From the NCBI GenBank assembly GCA_002812745.2, contig NCSJ02000346.1, positions 1 to 42,986 of the forward strand: DNA of 42,986 nucleotides. Direction: 5' to 3'. This DNA comes from Scytalidium lignicola (lineage: Eukaryota > Ascomycota > Leotiomycetes). The notes below the pieces were generated by a model. The model ran no database searches and had not been told where the DNA came from. It saw nothing but the letters and a program-made list of their open reading frames with translations. Shown here piece by piece: positions 11,750-21,775 of this stretch. How positions within the stretch are numbered: position 1 is the first letter of the stretch; each line of letters begins with the position of its first letter. Both the position numbers and the translations under genes were made by a program.

Positions 11750-13159
11750 ATGTCTCTCCCAGTTTCAGGTTTCAGAAAACTATCCATTTCCCAAAGTATG
11801 CAGTCGTCACGCGGGCATGCTCAGGGCCAAGCTCGGGGGAAAGGGAGGGCTTTACCCCACGAGGAGGATCCTTCTAGTTCCGAGGAGGAGGAGGAGGAGG
11901 AAGAGGAAGAGGAAGGAAGAGAAGACGACGATGTCGAAATGCATCTGGGCCGAGAGATCTTCGCCGTTGACCACTGCCGTGAAGTTGGCGGCTACTATGC
12001 CTTCCAGATAGCGTCTGCAAAGATCGAGACTGTTGGAGTCAGGATTGCTAGCACCGGTACTGGTGTACCTACTTGCTCCTGCAATAGGCCTGAGCCATGC
12101 CCGCATATTCCCTGGCTTATAAGTCAACTGAAACGGACAAGAGATAACTCAGAAGATGAGACCTCACCGGAACCGTATGACCTAATATCCACCGCGGGCC
12201 TGGATAATGTCTGTGAAGAGCTTCACTGGGAATTAAGAGAAGGAACGGATTCGGATTCCGAGGAAACGATATGGCACCTGAAAAAGGATTATCTGAAGTC
12301 AAAAATTGGTCGACAAACACGGGCAATGCTAAGGAAGCGGATGAAGGAAGTCCGCATGATAATGGCTACTTTATCACCAGTTGTTGCTGAGGAATACAGA
12401 GCGGATATCTTCACTTCATCTGAGGATATTAGTACGGACAATATGGTTGTGCCTCATGACCTGGAGGCAACCATTTCGAGGATGCTTGCATTGGATGATG
12501 AACTTTACTACCAATTCAAGTCACTCATCTCTCGGAACGATATCGCTTCAGATTACTTCCGGAAGATGAGCGGGAAAGCCCAAAACACATGCCAGCTTCT
12601 GGATCAGTATATTCAGACTGGGCCGAGCACTGGCAATCACGATGTCATCTGGTGTGGAAATACCCTGGTTACTATTGTTAACAAAATCAGTTCTTATGCC
12701 ACTGAAATGGCACCTTTGAGTCGATCATCGAGAGAGGAAGCGGCGAAAACCTTAGTTTCAATCCTCCACGAAGTGGTGATGAACCGGAACCATGACGCAT
12801 TTCAACGAGTCAATTGGCAGCGTCGTCCAACCCTCGGCGAGAAACAAAAGGACCGAAACTTGTACCAACTTCTTATAGGGTCAACATCACGAGCAGGTCC
12901 CGCTGATGGAAGTTTCGTCATCAAAGCATTACAGGATCTTGCCGATGCGGCCGACCGATGTGTTGAAGACCTGGAACAGATTTTGGAGACAATTCAATCT
13001 AGTGGTTGGGGTGCACCACTGGCTTATGTGGAGAAATTGACTGGTCTTATTGCTCAACTCAAAGGATCCAGAGCATCTGGAGGAGGTCCAGGGCAGAGTT
13101 CCTCGAGCGGAAAGAGACCTGCTGGCCGAGAGGATAGGAAGGTGAAGCGAATGAAGTAA
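11750..13159 (+). CDS. SWIM-type zinc finger protein, fungal, function unknown
   Basis: An intronless frame of 469 residues from ATG 11750; ATG 11798 (residue 17) is a credible alternative because it begins the RG/GQ-rich stretch. An acidic run of mostly Glu (about 44-60) is followed by a compact domain with the SWIM signature C109-x-C111-x5-C117-x-H119, reading CSCNRPEPCPHIPWLISQL. The rest (about 140-445) is predicted helical and unrecognised; the C-terminus is Gly/Ser-rich then basic (KRPAGREDRKVKRMK), a likely nuclear localisation signal. SWIM fingers occur in DNA- or protein-binding contexts, including MULE transposases and recombination mediators. I see no transposase catalytic region, so a host nuclear protein is more likely. 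Specific function unknown. Confidence 0.75.
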   Translation: MSLPVSGFRKLSISQSMQSSRGHAQGQARGKGRALPHEEDPSSSEEEEEEEEEEEGREDDDVEMHLGREIFAVDHCREVGGYYAFQIASAKIETVGVRIASTGTGVPTCSCNRPEPCPHIPWLISQLKRTRDNSEDETSPEPYDLISTAGLDNVCEELHWELREGTDSDSEETIWHLKKDYLKSKIGRQTRAMLRKRMKEVRMIMATLSPVVAEEYRADIFTSSEDISTDNMVVPHDLEATISRMLALDDELYYQFKSLISRNDIASDYFRKMSGKAQNTCQLLDQYIQTGPSTGNHDVIWCGNTLVTIVNKISSYATEMAPLSRSSREEAAKTLVSILHEVVMNRNHDAFQRVNWQRRPTLGEKQKDRNLYQLLIGSTSRAGPADGSFVIKALQDLADAADRCVEDLEQILETIQSSGWGAPLAYVEKLTGLIAQLKGSRASGGGPGQSSSSGKRPAGREDRKVKRMK

Positions 13160-14524
13160 GTATTAGTGACAAATGACTTCCACAGCTGGACTGTGGAAGA
13201 TGTTTCTCTCAAAGTTTAGTTGGATTTTTGGTATAGATACTTTTTATTTTCTTGGTACATTTCTTTGTTTCCGAGATTGGCTCTTGGATTTACACATAAT
13301 TTTCAGTACTTTTCTCTAGGCTTGGACATTCTGGATGTTTTCGGTTATCTTGCAACCCTCTCTTCTACTCATATAATCTACGTCTTAACACTTAATTCTA
13401 TTCTAACAAATCTACTTAATTATTGACCATTTGAGGACTGAAGTATTTTTAATGTATTCCTGCGTTCTAGTAATAATCCGGTATTATCTATTCCATTGCT
13501 TGATAAAACTAGTCACAGTAAAACTCCATAACTGTAAATACTCTATAATAATGCCCAAATATGTGATTAGCTAAATATTTCGTTCCTCAATTTAGACAAT
13601 GGTTGTGTAACTTTTCTCAATTCTTGCGGTTGAATGACAGAATAGTACGGCAGGAGACTACTTGATTGTTGACATAGCAACTAGACCAATAACCCAATGA
13701 GGCTGCATGAGAATAATTTGATCGCTGGGGATGACTCCGATATAGAAGACTGTATTAAAAATTGGCAGCTTTGATTTCAACCATTTCCAGATCTTAAACG
13801 GAAAACTATGTATGTGTGTGTGTATTTGTGGCCTTTCCTTTACTTTCTGGGTTTTTTATGTTCAAAGACGACTTTTCAAAAATAAACTAAAAGTTATCGT
13901 GAGAATTGTCTCCTGCTTCAACAATTAAAAATTTCCTGCCAAATAAAATCGCTAGAAAGCTACCGACCCTTTTAGCTTTAACTACGGGACCTAAAAAGAT
14001 ATGTATCGGAAAGGAAAAAAAGATATTTGAAGAATAAATAAATAGAACTTTTAAAAAAGAGGAGATAGAGGATGGCAAAAGAGTTCGTGCCCTACGGCTG
14101 AGCCGTATGCTCTTCATCTCCACTAATGTCAGTGACCAGCACATCAATACATTAGATTTACTTTTCCTTGTCCGTCTCTTTGAACAACAATTTGACCTGA
14201 CCGTTCTGCCACAACGACGCCTTTTGTTGTTCGTTATTTAGACTTTGCTTATTTGGCTTTAAATAGTTACCTAAGGCCTTCAAGGGGTCGCTATACAAGC
14301 TGATGTGATTTTGTTGCACGTCTTAACCCAGAAAAGAGCTTTCAAGCTTGGCTATTCGATAAAGGCTCCACCATGTCAAAGCAATATGACCATGGTTTAT
14401 ATCTTACTGAGTTGCTTGGCGGGCCTCCCGCCTTGATGATATTGCCGTAGATTCTGATTAGCAACATGGTATATATAGACCTTAATATGCACTTATTATA
14501 TTCAGTATAATTATTTTTATATAT
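13160..14524. other. AT-rich intergenic region with small inverted repeats
   Basis: About 1.36 kb between the 3' ends of convergent genes. It contains a GT microsatellite near 13810-13825, a TACGGCT/AGCCGTA palindrome near 14092-14106, and a 9-bp inverted repeat GAACAACAA (14182-14190) / TTGTTGTTC (14224-14232). No gene is supported. Confidence 0.5.
14182..14232. repeat. Inverted repeat, 9-bp arms
   Basis: GAACAACAA at 14182-14190 pairs perfectly with TTGTTGTTC at 14224-14232 across a 33-base loop. It lies in the AT-rich gap downstream of both flanking genes. Confidence 0.5.
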
Positions 14525-17035
14525 TTATTTAAAAATTGATACTTTGTCACCGACCTTAATTGTAGGTCGTTGGTGCTCTTTGGTTATAGCCGTAGAAGGC
14601 CTATGACACATATGACTGCCAAAGTAAATTTTAGACTCAAACCTCCTTGTCTTAGCTAGGGTAATAAATGGTTCTTCATCTTTGACAGCCGTATCCTGAT
14701 CGATGCAGATCATGTGGCAACGACGACATGAACCTAGCATCTGGTACTCCTCATGACCAATACGTAGGCTTGTCCAGTGATCTTCACTATAAGGATGGAT
14801 ATTTTTCTCCTTAGAGTTGGAAGCAAGGACAATATTGCCTCGAAAAACTGATGCAGATATACACTTTCCTCCTGTGCGTTTGATTTCTGCGTTGAGAGCA
14901 TCAATACTTGACCGATTAAGAGCAAGGATAGGGCTTTCATTGGACAGGAGAATAGGCCTCTTCGATGTTTCCGTATCCGAATCTGGAGGAGTTGGAGGCT
15001 CCGGGAAAGCCCCTGGAATAATTGTGCTTTCATTCCTGGTAGTATTCTTTGGCTGTTGATGCTTTTGCATATGAGCTTTTGTATGCCGTGTTGTTGCCCC
15101 TGAACCACCAGCTGGGAATCTGGTCAATGCACAAGGTGTATCAAGAATTTTAGAGAAGAAGTTGTTGACTTCGGGGCTGGAGTAGGTTCGTGCGATGATG
15201 CTATCGCCACACACTCTCGAACATAATGTCTTGGTATTAGAGGTTGATACATAAACTGAAGGATCAGAAGAGAGTGGAATCGATATTTCTTCAGGGATAC
15301 CAATTGGTCTAGTACCATTATACCTTATGCGTAGTAGGCCAGATTTAAAGTCTAAGGTTGGCTTAATTAGCACCATCCGGGGGTATCGTTTCTGGCTAAG
15401 TGCTTGACCAGTTCCTTGTTGAATGAGACACCACTCTCTGTCCCATGCAAGCCCTTCCGGTCTTACTTCCCATTTTAACCCAGGTGATATTTCAAACCCT
15501 CCACAGCTCTTCACTGGGTAGACCGTCAGACTTTCCACAACAAGTTCGTCCTCCTCCATAGGGGTTTTTAGCTCCGTCAGACCGCTTTGTGGAATATCTG
15601 CCTCGGTGTAAAACTCTCTAACAAAAGAGACAAACTCTTCCACATCGCCCAGCGTACTCATTGCTCCAATACTAGCACGAATCATCCCAGTAATCTTCCC
15701 TGAAAATATATCTGTCTCACCACTGCATCTGAATCCAGCCGAAAAGTTTTGCCTCATTTCCCAGGGTTCAAGTCTTAATGATGAAGCGGCACCTCCTGGA
15801 TTGCAGTGACTGCCTGTTCGAATATGGAATTTGCGGACAGTGGCCAATTTCTCAAACTCAATATTGCTAACCCATGCCCTATGGATGTTTCGGATATTAA
15901 AAGCGACAATAGGCCCCTGCATTTGGCAATTGTCTTGTGCCTGAAATCCCTGTGAATATATCTCACAGACTGGATCACCATTGCCATGCCGCAATGAACT
16001 CAAGCCATCATACAACTTCTTAGCTAAAAATGCAGTATGTCTTGCCACCCGATCCATGGACGGGTATAACTTTTTGTGGATATCAATCGCGTAGTCTAGT
16101 GCTATGATACTGTGAAACGGCAAAGTGCCGTCTTCTAAGCATTCGTGAAGTGATTCTCCTTTCGGAGCATGCCACTGTTCTTTGACGCAGAGAACCATAT
16201 CAACCGTACCTCCGCCAAAGTATTCTCGTCCCTTGAGAATCGTTCCAGATTCTTTACGCACGATCAATGCGCCCAGGTCCGGAAAGCCGAATATCTTGTA
16301 AAAGCTCATGACCGTGAAATCAGGAGCAGTACTTGTATCACTCAAATCCAACGGAGAAGTAGATACTAGACTGGAAGCGTCAAGTAACGTATATGTTTTA
16401 GATTGGTTGTCCGAAGCTACATTCCTTAATCTTTCAATCCATGATAAGGGAAGTCGTCGTCCAGTCAGATTTGACTGCGCTGGATATGCAAAGAGCTGTA
16501 ACTTCAGGTCCAGCTCTTTCTTCATCATGGTGTCAGTTCCAGAGAGCCAGCGTTCCACATCGTTGTCATCAAGACACCGACTGTCCTCTGCGCTTTCTCT
16601 TACACCAACTAGACTTGTGTGTGCATCTTGGTGATAGGCGTATACAAATCCACGGTCTTGCGCTCGAAATGCCTCCATGACAAGCTTTATTCCAGCTGTC
16701 GCATTGGCAACGAAGACAACATCGAATGCATTTGGGTCGGCTTTAAAGAATTCTAGAATTCTCAATCTAGTATCATCAATCCTACTTGTCGATAGTTGAG
16801 AAGATTGAGAAGCCGAATGCGGATTTCCAAATAAATTTGAAGTCATTTCGGTGGCGAATCTTTCCATGAGAGACTTCGAATACAGAGTCGACCCTGCATG
16901 GTCGAGATAGATGGCATCTGTATTATATTAGTATGGAGTAAAATCTGTGTTGAGTTGCAATATACCTTTGAGCATAGGATACTCAAGATCTCTAAACGTT
17001 TCAACATTATGATTATATTCGAGGTCGTCCTCCAT
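14525..17035 (-). CDS. hxB: Molybdenum cofactor sulfurase (HxB/MOCOS type)
   Basis: Exon 1 17035-16966 and exon 2 16917-14525 (minus), joined across a 48-bp intron, give 820 residues, the usual length. Splicing rebuilds the N-terminal block DAIYLDHAGSTLYSKSLMER, diagnostic of the family. The N-terminal half is a class V aminotransferase/cysteine desulfurase fold: FGNPHS near 53, PLP-binding lysine K231 in MSFYKIFGFP, and the persulfide cysteine C395 in RTGSHCNPGG. The C-terminal half holds the MOSC N-terminal barrel (from about 482, SLTVYPVKSCGGFE) and the MOSC domain up to VGDKVSIF. By family knowledge it uses L-cysteine to add the terminal sulfur to the molybdenum cofactor of xanthine dehydrogenase and aldehyde oxidase, and is cytosolic. 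Its start faces a mitoribosomal gene 365 bases away. No defect seen. Confidence 0.95.
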
Positions 17036-17400
17036 CGCCACCTCGAAAACCACGTTGTTGACTATGGTGGTTCAAGCATAAACCAAATCTCTTCTCTTCT
17101 CAGGGAGAATACCATATGCCCCGCATTAAGCTGAACTCCCATGCTTATCAAGGAGAGATCAAACGTAACCCAAGCTTCGGAATCGGGCGCTGCCAAAGTG
17201 GCACCTATCAACAAAGAGTGGAGCATGGCCGGGAGGCTACCACAACAGCGGAGGTCGCCTGTGACAAGGCTGAAGTACCACGTGACTGAATACTTTTGTG
17301 CCTGAAAATAATCGGCAAGGCAAGAACAATATTTTGTAGTCCTCCCAACCGTGTGAAATCTTCCAAGCTCGAGAACTGGAAGCTTCATTAGTCTATCACA
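17036..17400. promoter_or_regulatory. Divergent intergenic promoter region
   Basis: The 365 bases lie between the start codons of two divergently transcribed genes and must hold both promoters and leaders. A minus-strand frame runs through most of it (17062-17388) but is out of context with the sulfurase and shows no known motif. No clear TATA box was picked out. Confidence 0.5.
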
Positions 17401-18385
17401 ATGTTACGGCCACGTCTCCCTCGGATAGGGCTTTCCCTTCGCAGAGCTCTCCATCAGGTACCTCCACTCACTCACGATTTCCGAAATGGGGTGCCAGGCC
17501 TTCTCTCACCTGCAGGATTCGATATGGCATGGACTCAATATCAGAGTTTGATGGTTGAAAAGCTTAACAACCTTACAGCCGGTACGTCAACTGCGATAGG
17601 ACTTCATCTGACTGCTCAATTGAAGGAAGAGAATTTAATGTTTCTATATGGAGCCATTCGTTTCGATTCGCTCCTTTCTTGCAGTCTCCTAGCTTACTAT
17701 GCAAAACCCGAACTGACCCCTTCTAGGCGGAGTAGATGAATCTAAACCACCAAAAGATATCCTCATAAAATATGCCCGCGACCCCAACTCCGCTCCAATC
17801 TTCAACTACGCCTCGATGGCACACAACAACGCCTTCTTCTTCTCCTGCCTCTCCCCAGCACCAACCGCTATCCCCGAGGTCTTGAAAAAGGACCTCGAGG
17901 CGTCCTTCTCTTCAATTGACACCCTGAAGCGCGAATTTATCCTCACCGCGAGTAGTATGTTTGGTCCAGGATTTGTCTGGCTTGTCAAGACAAGAGACAG
18001 GAAGTACTCGCTGCTCGCAACATATCTTGCCGGCAGCCCGTATCCAGGTGCACACTACAGACGACAAGACGTCGACATGAACACCCAGGATGACAAGAGC
18101 CTAAGCGATTACCATCGTCGTAAGCTGAGAGAAAGCGGAGCTCCTGTCAATACTGTCGGTGCGCATGGTCAATTCAGCCAGAGGGATAAGCTCGCCCCTG
18201 GAGGAATTGATTTAACGCCTGTATTGTGTGTTAATACCTGGGAACACGTGTACCTCCCAGATTATGGCGTTGGAGCCTTTGGAGTGGGAGGAAAGAAGGC
18301 GTTTGTAGAAGCGTGGTGGAATACAATTGATTGGAATGTGGTGGCCAACTATGCTGACTTGAAGGGAAGCAAGTTCCAGACATAG
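17401..18385 (+). CDS. Mitochondrial small-subunit ribosomal protein of superoxide dismutase fold (mS42/mS43, Rsm26/Mrp1-like)
   Basis: Exons 17401-17581 and 17727-18385 (145-bp intron; CTGAC branch-like site near 17711) give 279 residues. The first 20 residues are Arg/Leu-rich without acidic residues, a typical mitochondrial presequence. An iron/manganese superoxide dismutase fold follows: the helical hairpin around YASMAHNNAFFF and a C-terminal domain with LTPVLCVNTWEHVYLPDYG. In true enzymes the C-terminal motif is D-x-W-E-H; here the metal-binding Asp is Asn, which fits the ribosomal paralogues Mrp1 and Rsm26 that lost catalysis. Insertions such as the segment around DVDMNTQDDKSLSDYHRR also fit the ribosomal type. 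Which of the two paralogues cannot be settled by eye. It shares a 365-bp divergent intergenic region with hxB. Confidence 0.85.
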
Positions 18386-19296
18386 TAAAGGCAAAGGTAT
18401 GGGGATGAAAATATAGGATGATATCTTATTGTATAGAATATTGGGTGCTGTCATATGGCGTTCTGTCGTTTTGGCATTGACGAGTACTTGTACTATAGTT
18501 GTATGAAGGATTCTGGAGAATCTCACAGAAGGGTGTGTAGACCATATGTATCAGGGTACACCAGATATTTTGGAAGAGCATTGCATCTTAACTCATACAT
18601 ATGACTATTATGAAAGCTCTCTGGAGTTTTGAAGAATGAATTTTGCTTTGGTCACGTGTGAAGCTAGAAGACGAGTGCATCTTTGTCAATGTGGGAGCTG
18701 TCCCTTATCACGTCAATATAATGTCAAATTACATAGAAATTATATTCGACAGTTATTATATTGACATTAGACCACTGTCACTATGCTAAGGGTGTGCTAG
18801 ATCCTCCATTCATAAAAAGGAGTGTCCGAAAACTATCTAATAATCCCGTATATATCCATCCTTCCATCCATCCAATCCATTCCAATCCAACCAATGAATT
18901 TCCAGAATTCCCAACCAAGAAAATGACAGGATATATATGTAAAAAGCCTCGAAGGGCTTAGTCCAGGCTACTTATACCAGCAAGCACACGGAAATGAAGG
19001 GATGGGACCAAAGAGAAAGGAAAGTGAAAAGCAATATCATAACGCCCAAAATGCCGCTCATCAAGAAATCAAACAATCATTTCAAATACCCGGTCGAGGG
19101 AGAGATAGAGAGAAATAATGACCTGCAACTCGCAAAACTTTGTAGTGGATAGTTTGAGATGCCCCCGCTAAAGGCAAAACAAAAACATACACAAGACAAA
19201 GGAAATCCTCCGCATATTGATGTCTGTTTTTAGGTCTAAGGAGAGTGAGGCAGTTTTATGCAGAAATATCCAGCTGTAAATGGAGAGAAAAGAAAC
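18386..19296. other. Intergenic region between convergent genes
   Basis: About 0.9 kb holding two 3' flanks. A perfect 11-bp inverted repeat lies at 18712-18765. CATCC/CCAATC-like short repeats occur near 18857-18895. No gene is supported. Confidence 0.55.
18712..18765. repeat. Inverted repeat, 11-bp arms
   Basis: GTCAATATAAT (18712-18722) pairs perfectly with ATTATATTGAC (18755-18765) around a 32-base loop. Its place between convergent genes would suit transcript-end formation, but it could equally be a remnant of a small non-autonomous element. Confidence 0.55.
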
Positions 19297-21775
19297 TTAT
19301 ATCATATTGCCGTTAACAGTAACTTCATATCCATCACTCTTCTGCTTCAGGGCCTTGGCAAGCATAAGTTCTCTCATCCAGTCAATTCTCTCATCACGAG
19401 ACCGGACTGCGAAGTAGTGAGTCTTGTTCTTTGCGCTCTCGCCACTTATAGCAGTACTTGTTCCGCTCATTGTGCTTTCCCTCTTGCGCAACTTTACACC
19501 CTTGTCGGTTGGTGCAGGGATGAGCTGGAAGGCAAATGCCGCCTCATCTTTCTTGTCATTCTTACCACGGGAGATATTCATGGCTTTAAAGGCTGCATTA
19601 AGCTTTGATCCTGAGGCGAGAGAGGAACATGCGATAGCATAGTCGTCCACGTCAATGTACTCCAGTGACTCAAGGGCACGTTCATCTTTGCGCATTGCCA
19701 GGCGGGTACCTTTGAGTGTGAAGTGATGCTCGTGCCATTCATGGCGGAGCATCTTCGTCTTGCGCTTCTTCATCCAGCCCTGGTAGGTTATGTCATCACT
19801 TGAGCGCTCAGTGAGGCTGGAGGATGAGGAGGTAGCTGAGTGAAATGGTTGGCTAGACTTTGGTGACCGTGGTGGACGAGTTGGTGCGACGAGAGGTTTG
19901 TCTTCATCCACGCGAGGCATGCCTTGTTGGTATGATGGACGGCGAGATGAGCGGGATTGGGTTCGCATCAGTGGCGCCGCTGGTGCATGGCGATAGGACA
20001 TGTTCGGTGGGACAGATTGAGAGGTGTCGCGGGCAACAGGTCCAAGATTGATAGCTGTTACAGGCACATCCATCTCCGAGAAAGGTGTTCCAAAGCGGTA
20101 GACTGTTGATGGACTAGCAGTAGCATTGCGAAAGTCAGGTGCATTTCGTAAATCTGGCGACACAGCTTCGGCGCGATCCATGCGATACGGGATGAAGCCA
20201 TTGGCACTTGCAGCTCGTGGAGGAGGTGCTGGACGAGGAGGTGGGATTGCAAGCTTTGGAAGTCCTCGAAGTCCGCTGTGAGGAGCTGGAAGAGGAGGGA
20301 ACATCTCATAAGGAGGCGATGGTGGTTGTTCGGGAGTCCATCCTTGTTGCGGAACTTCCAAATGTTGGAATTGAAGGAACTGCTTGACATTATCTTGAGG
20401 GTCTCGAGATGCTACATTGCGAAGGTTTTCTTCGTTGGGTTGGGTGATTTCAGGGACCTGGCTAGGCCCGAGCACATCGGATGACGCAACTACAGACGGA
20501 ACGGCATCAGAAAAGGGGCGTTGAGATGGAGCAGTGAGTGGATTGCCTGGATCGCCCGCAACGAAGATCATGCCGCCCTCTGGACTGACAGGATGTTCAT
20601 CCTTGAAAGCCTTGATAAGTCGCTGCTGTCTTCTCCACTTCGAACAATTCTCCCCTTTTGAACACTTGTGTGGCTTGGGAATTAGCTGTTCAATACCAAC
20701 AATGGAAACAGATTCAAGAGGCGAGATGATATCGTCAAACTTCTTGTTGCGCTTTTTTGATTTAGACTTGTGTCGTCTTGGTCGAGCTGTCTCTTCGTCC
20801 GATGCGGAATCTCGAGAGTGACTCCTTGAGTCATGCCTATACTCTATACATGGCGACACAACTTCCTCAAATGGTGTTGGAGGCTTCGGGGTGCTTGGCG
20901 CGCTACCACGTAATACGTGAATCTCATTCCATACTTTCGTTCGTTGTCCAAAGGAGGGAATATCAAGTTCTCGTAGGTCCTCGAACTTTAACGTAATTAA
21001 GATTTCACCGGATATATCGTTCTCCTCGAACTTTTCAACAATCGATGGCTCAAAACCAGCATCATACATCCACCTTGCAACCTGTCTTGGAGTCCACCGT
21101 GCTACCTCCCTCAGGTCTAGACTCTCGACAGCATCGGTCAACGAGCTGAGTGGTCTGTGGCGCGCTGGGATTTGTGGTACAGGTGGTACCGGGGGTATAT
21201 TGTAGGCATTAGGTGGCGCTGTTGCTCTAGGGGTTAAGGGTGACATTCCTAAAACCATATCGTCTTGCCCATCCACCATGGAGTCAACCGAGCTTCGGAA
21301 TAGATGTGGTCCCTTCGGTCCTTCCACCGGTGGCTTCTTGTCAAGCTCAAATTGGAATCCTTGGAACTCATTGAATGGACCAGGAGTATGTACTTCTTCA
21401 AAGGACGATAATGTTGTCTCACTTCTTCGGCCAGCCTGAAACAAGATATATCGCATTAGCTAGCAGCAAGCATTTAGGGCAAGGTTGGTAGTTACTGACC
21501 GAGTTCAGACTCAAACGAGGGGAGTTATCTTCTTCTATTTCACTTTCTATTTCACTTTCATCATCTTCAAAATCGGTATCGAACATTTCAGTAGCATTCG
21601 ACATCGGTCGTGGCGCCAGCGCCTTCATGTTGAAGAGATTATCTCTTGGTTGACCTCGCTGGAACATCTCCACGCGAGGATCTATGGGCGTGAGCGGTGA
21701 CGCAGGCTGCTTTGCGATCAGTATTATAGAAATACTGATTTTGCCCTTTCCCTGATTGATTTAACCACTTACCAT
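19297..21775 (-). CDS. SAM and PH domain protein
   Basis: Preferred model (minus): exon 1 21775-21773 (the ATG alone), exon 2 21706-21500, exon 3 21435-19297; 782 residues. Donor GTAAGT directly follows the ATG, and the tandem acceptor AAGCAG opens into PASPLTPIDPRVEMFQRG. A very acidic stretch lies near 35-60. A SAM domain occupies about 178-243 (VARWTPRQVARWMYDAGFEP, ending KVWNEIHVL). A small Cys motif, HKCSKGENCSKWRRQQR, lies near 325. Long Pro/Ser-rich disorder follows, then a PH domain at about 617-765 (ITYQGWMKKRKTKML to DERIDWMRELM). By family knowledge such proteins are cortical or lipid-binding scaffolds, comparable to Boi/Pob1, though no SH3 is present. The domains are sure; the start is not. 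Coding-like sequence at about 22065-22127 joined to a 15-nt exon at 21787-21773 would also fit in frame. Confidence 0.82.

Noticed and set aside
17062..17388. 108-codon minus-strand frame upstream of the Moco sulfurase
   Set aside because: The sulfurase start is fixed at 17035 by an exon that completes the family N-terminus; this frame has no known motif and fills the shared promoter region.
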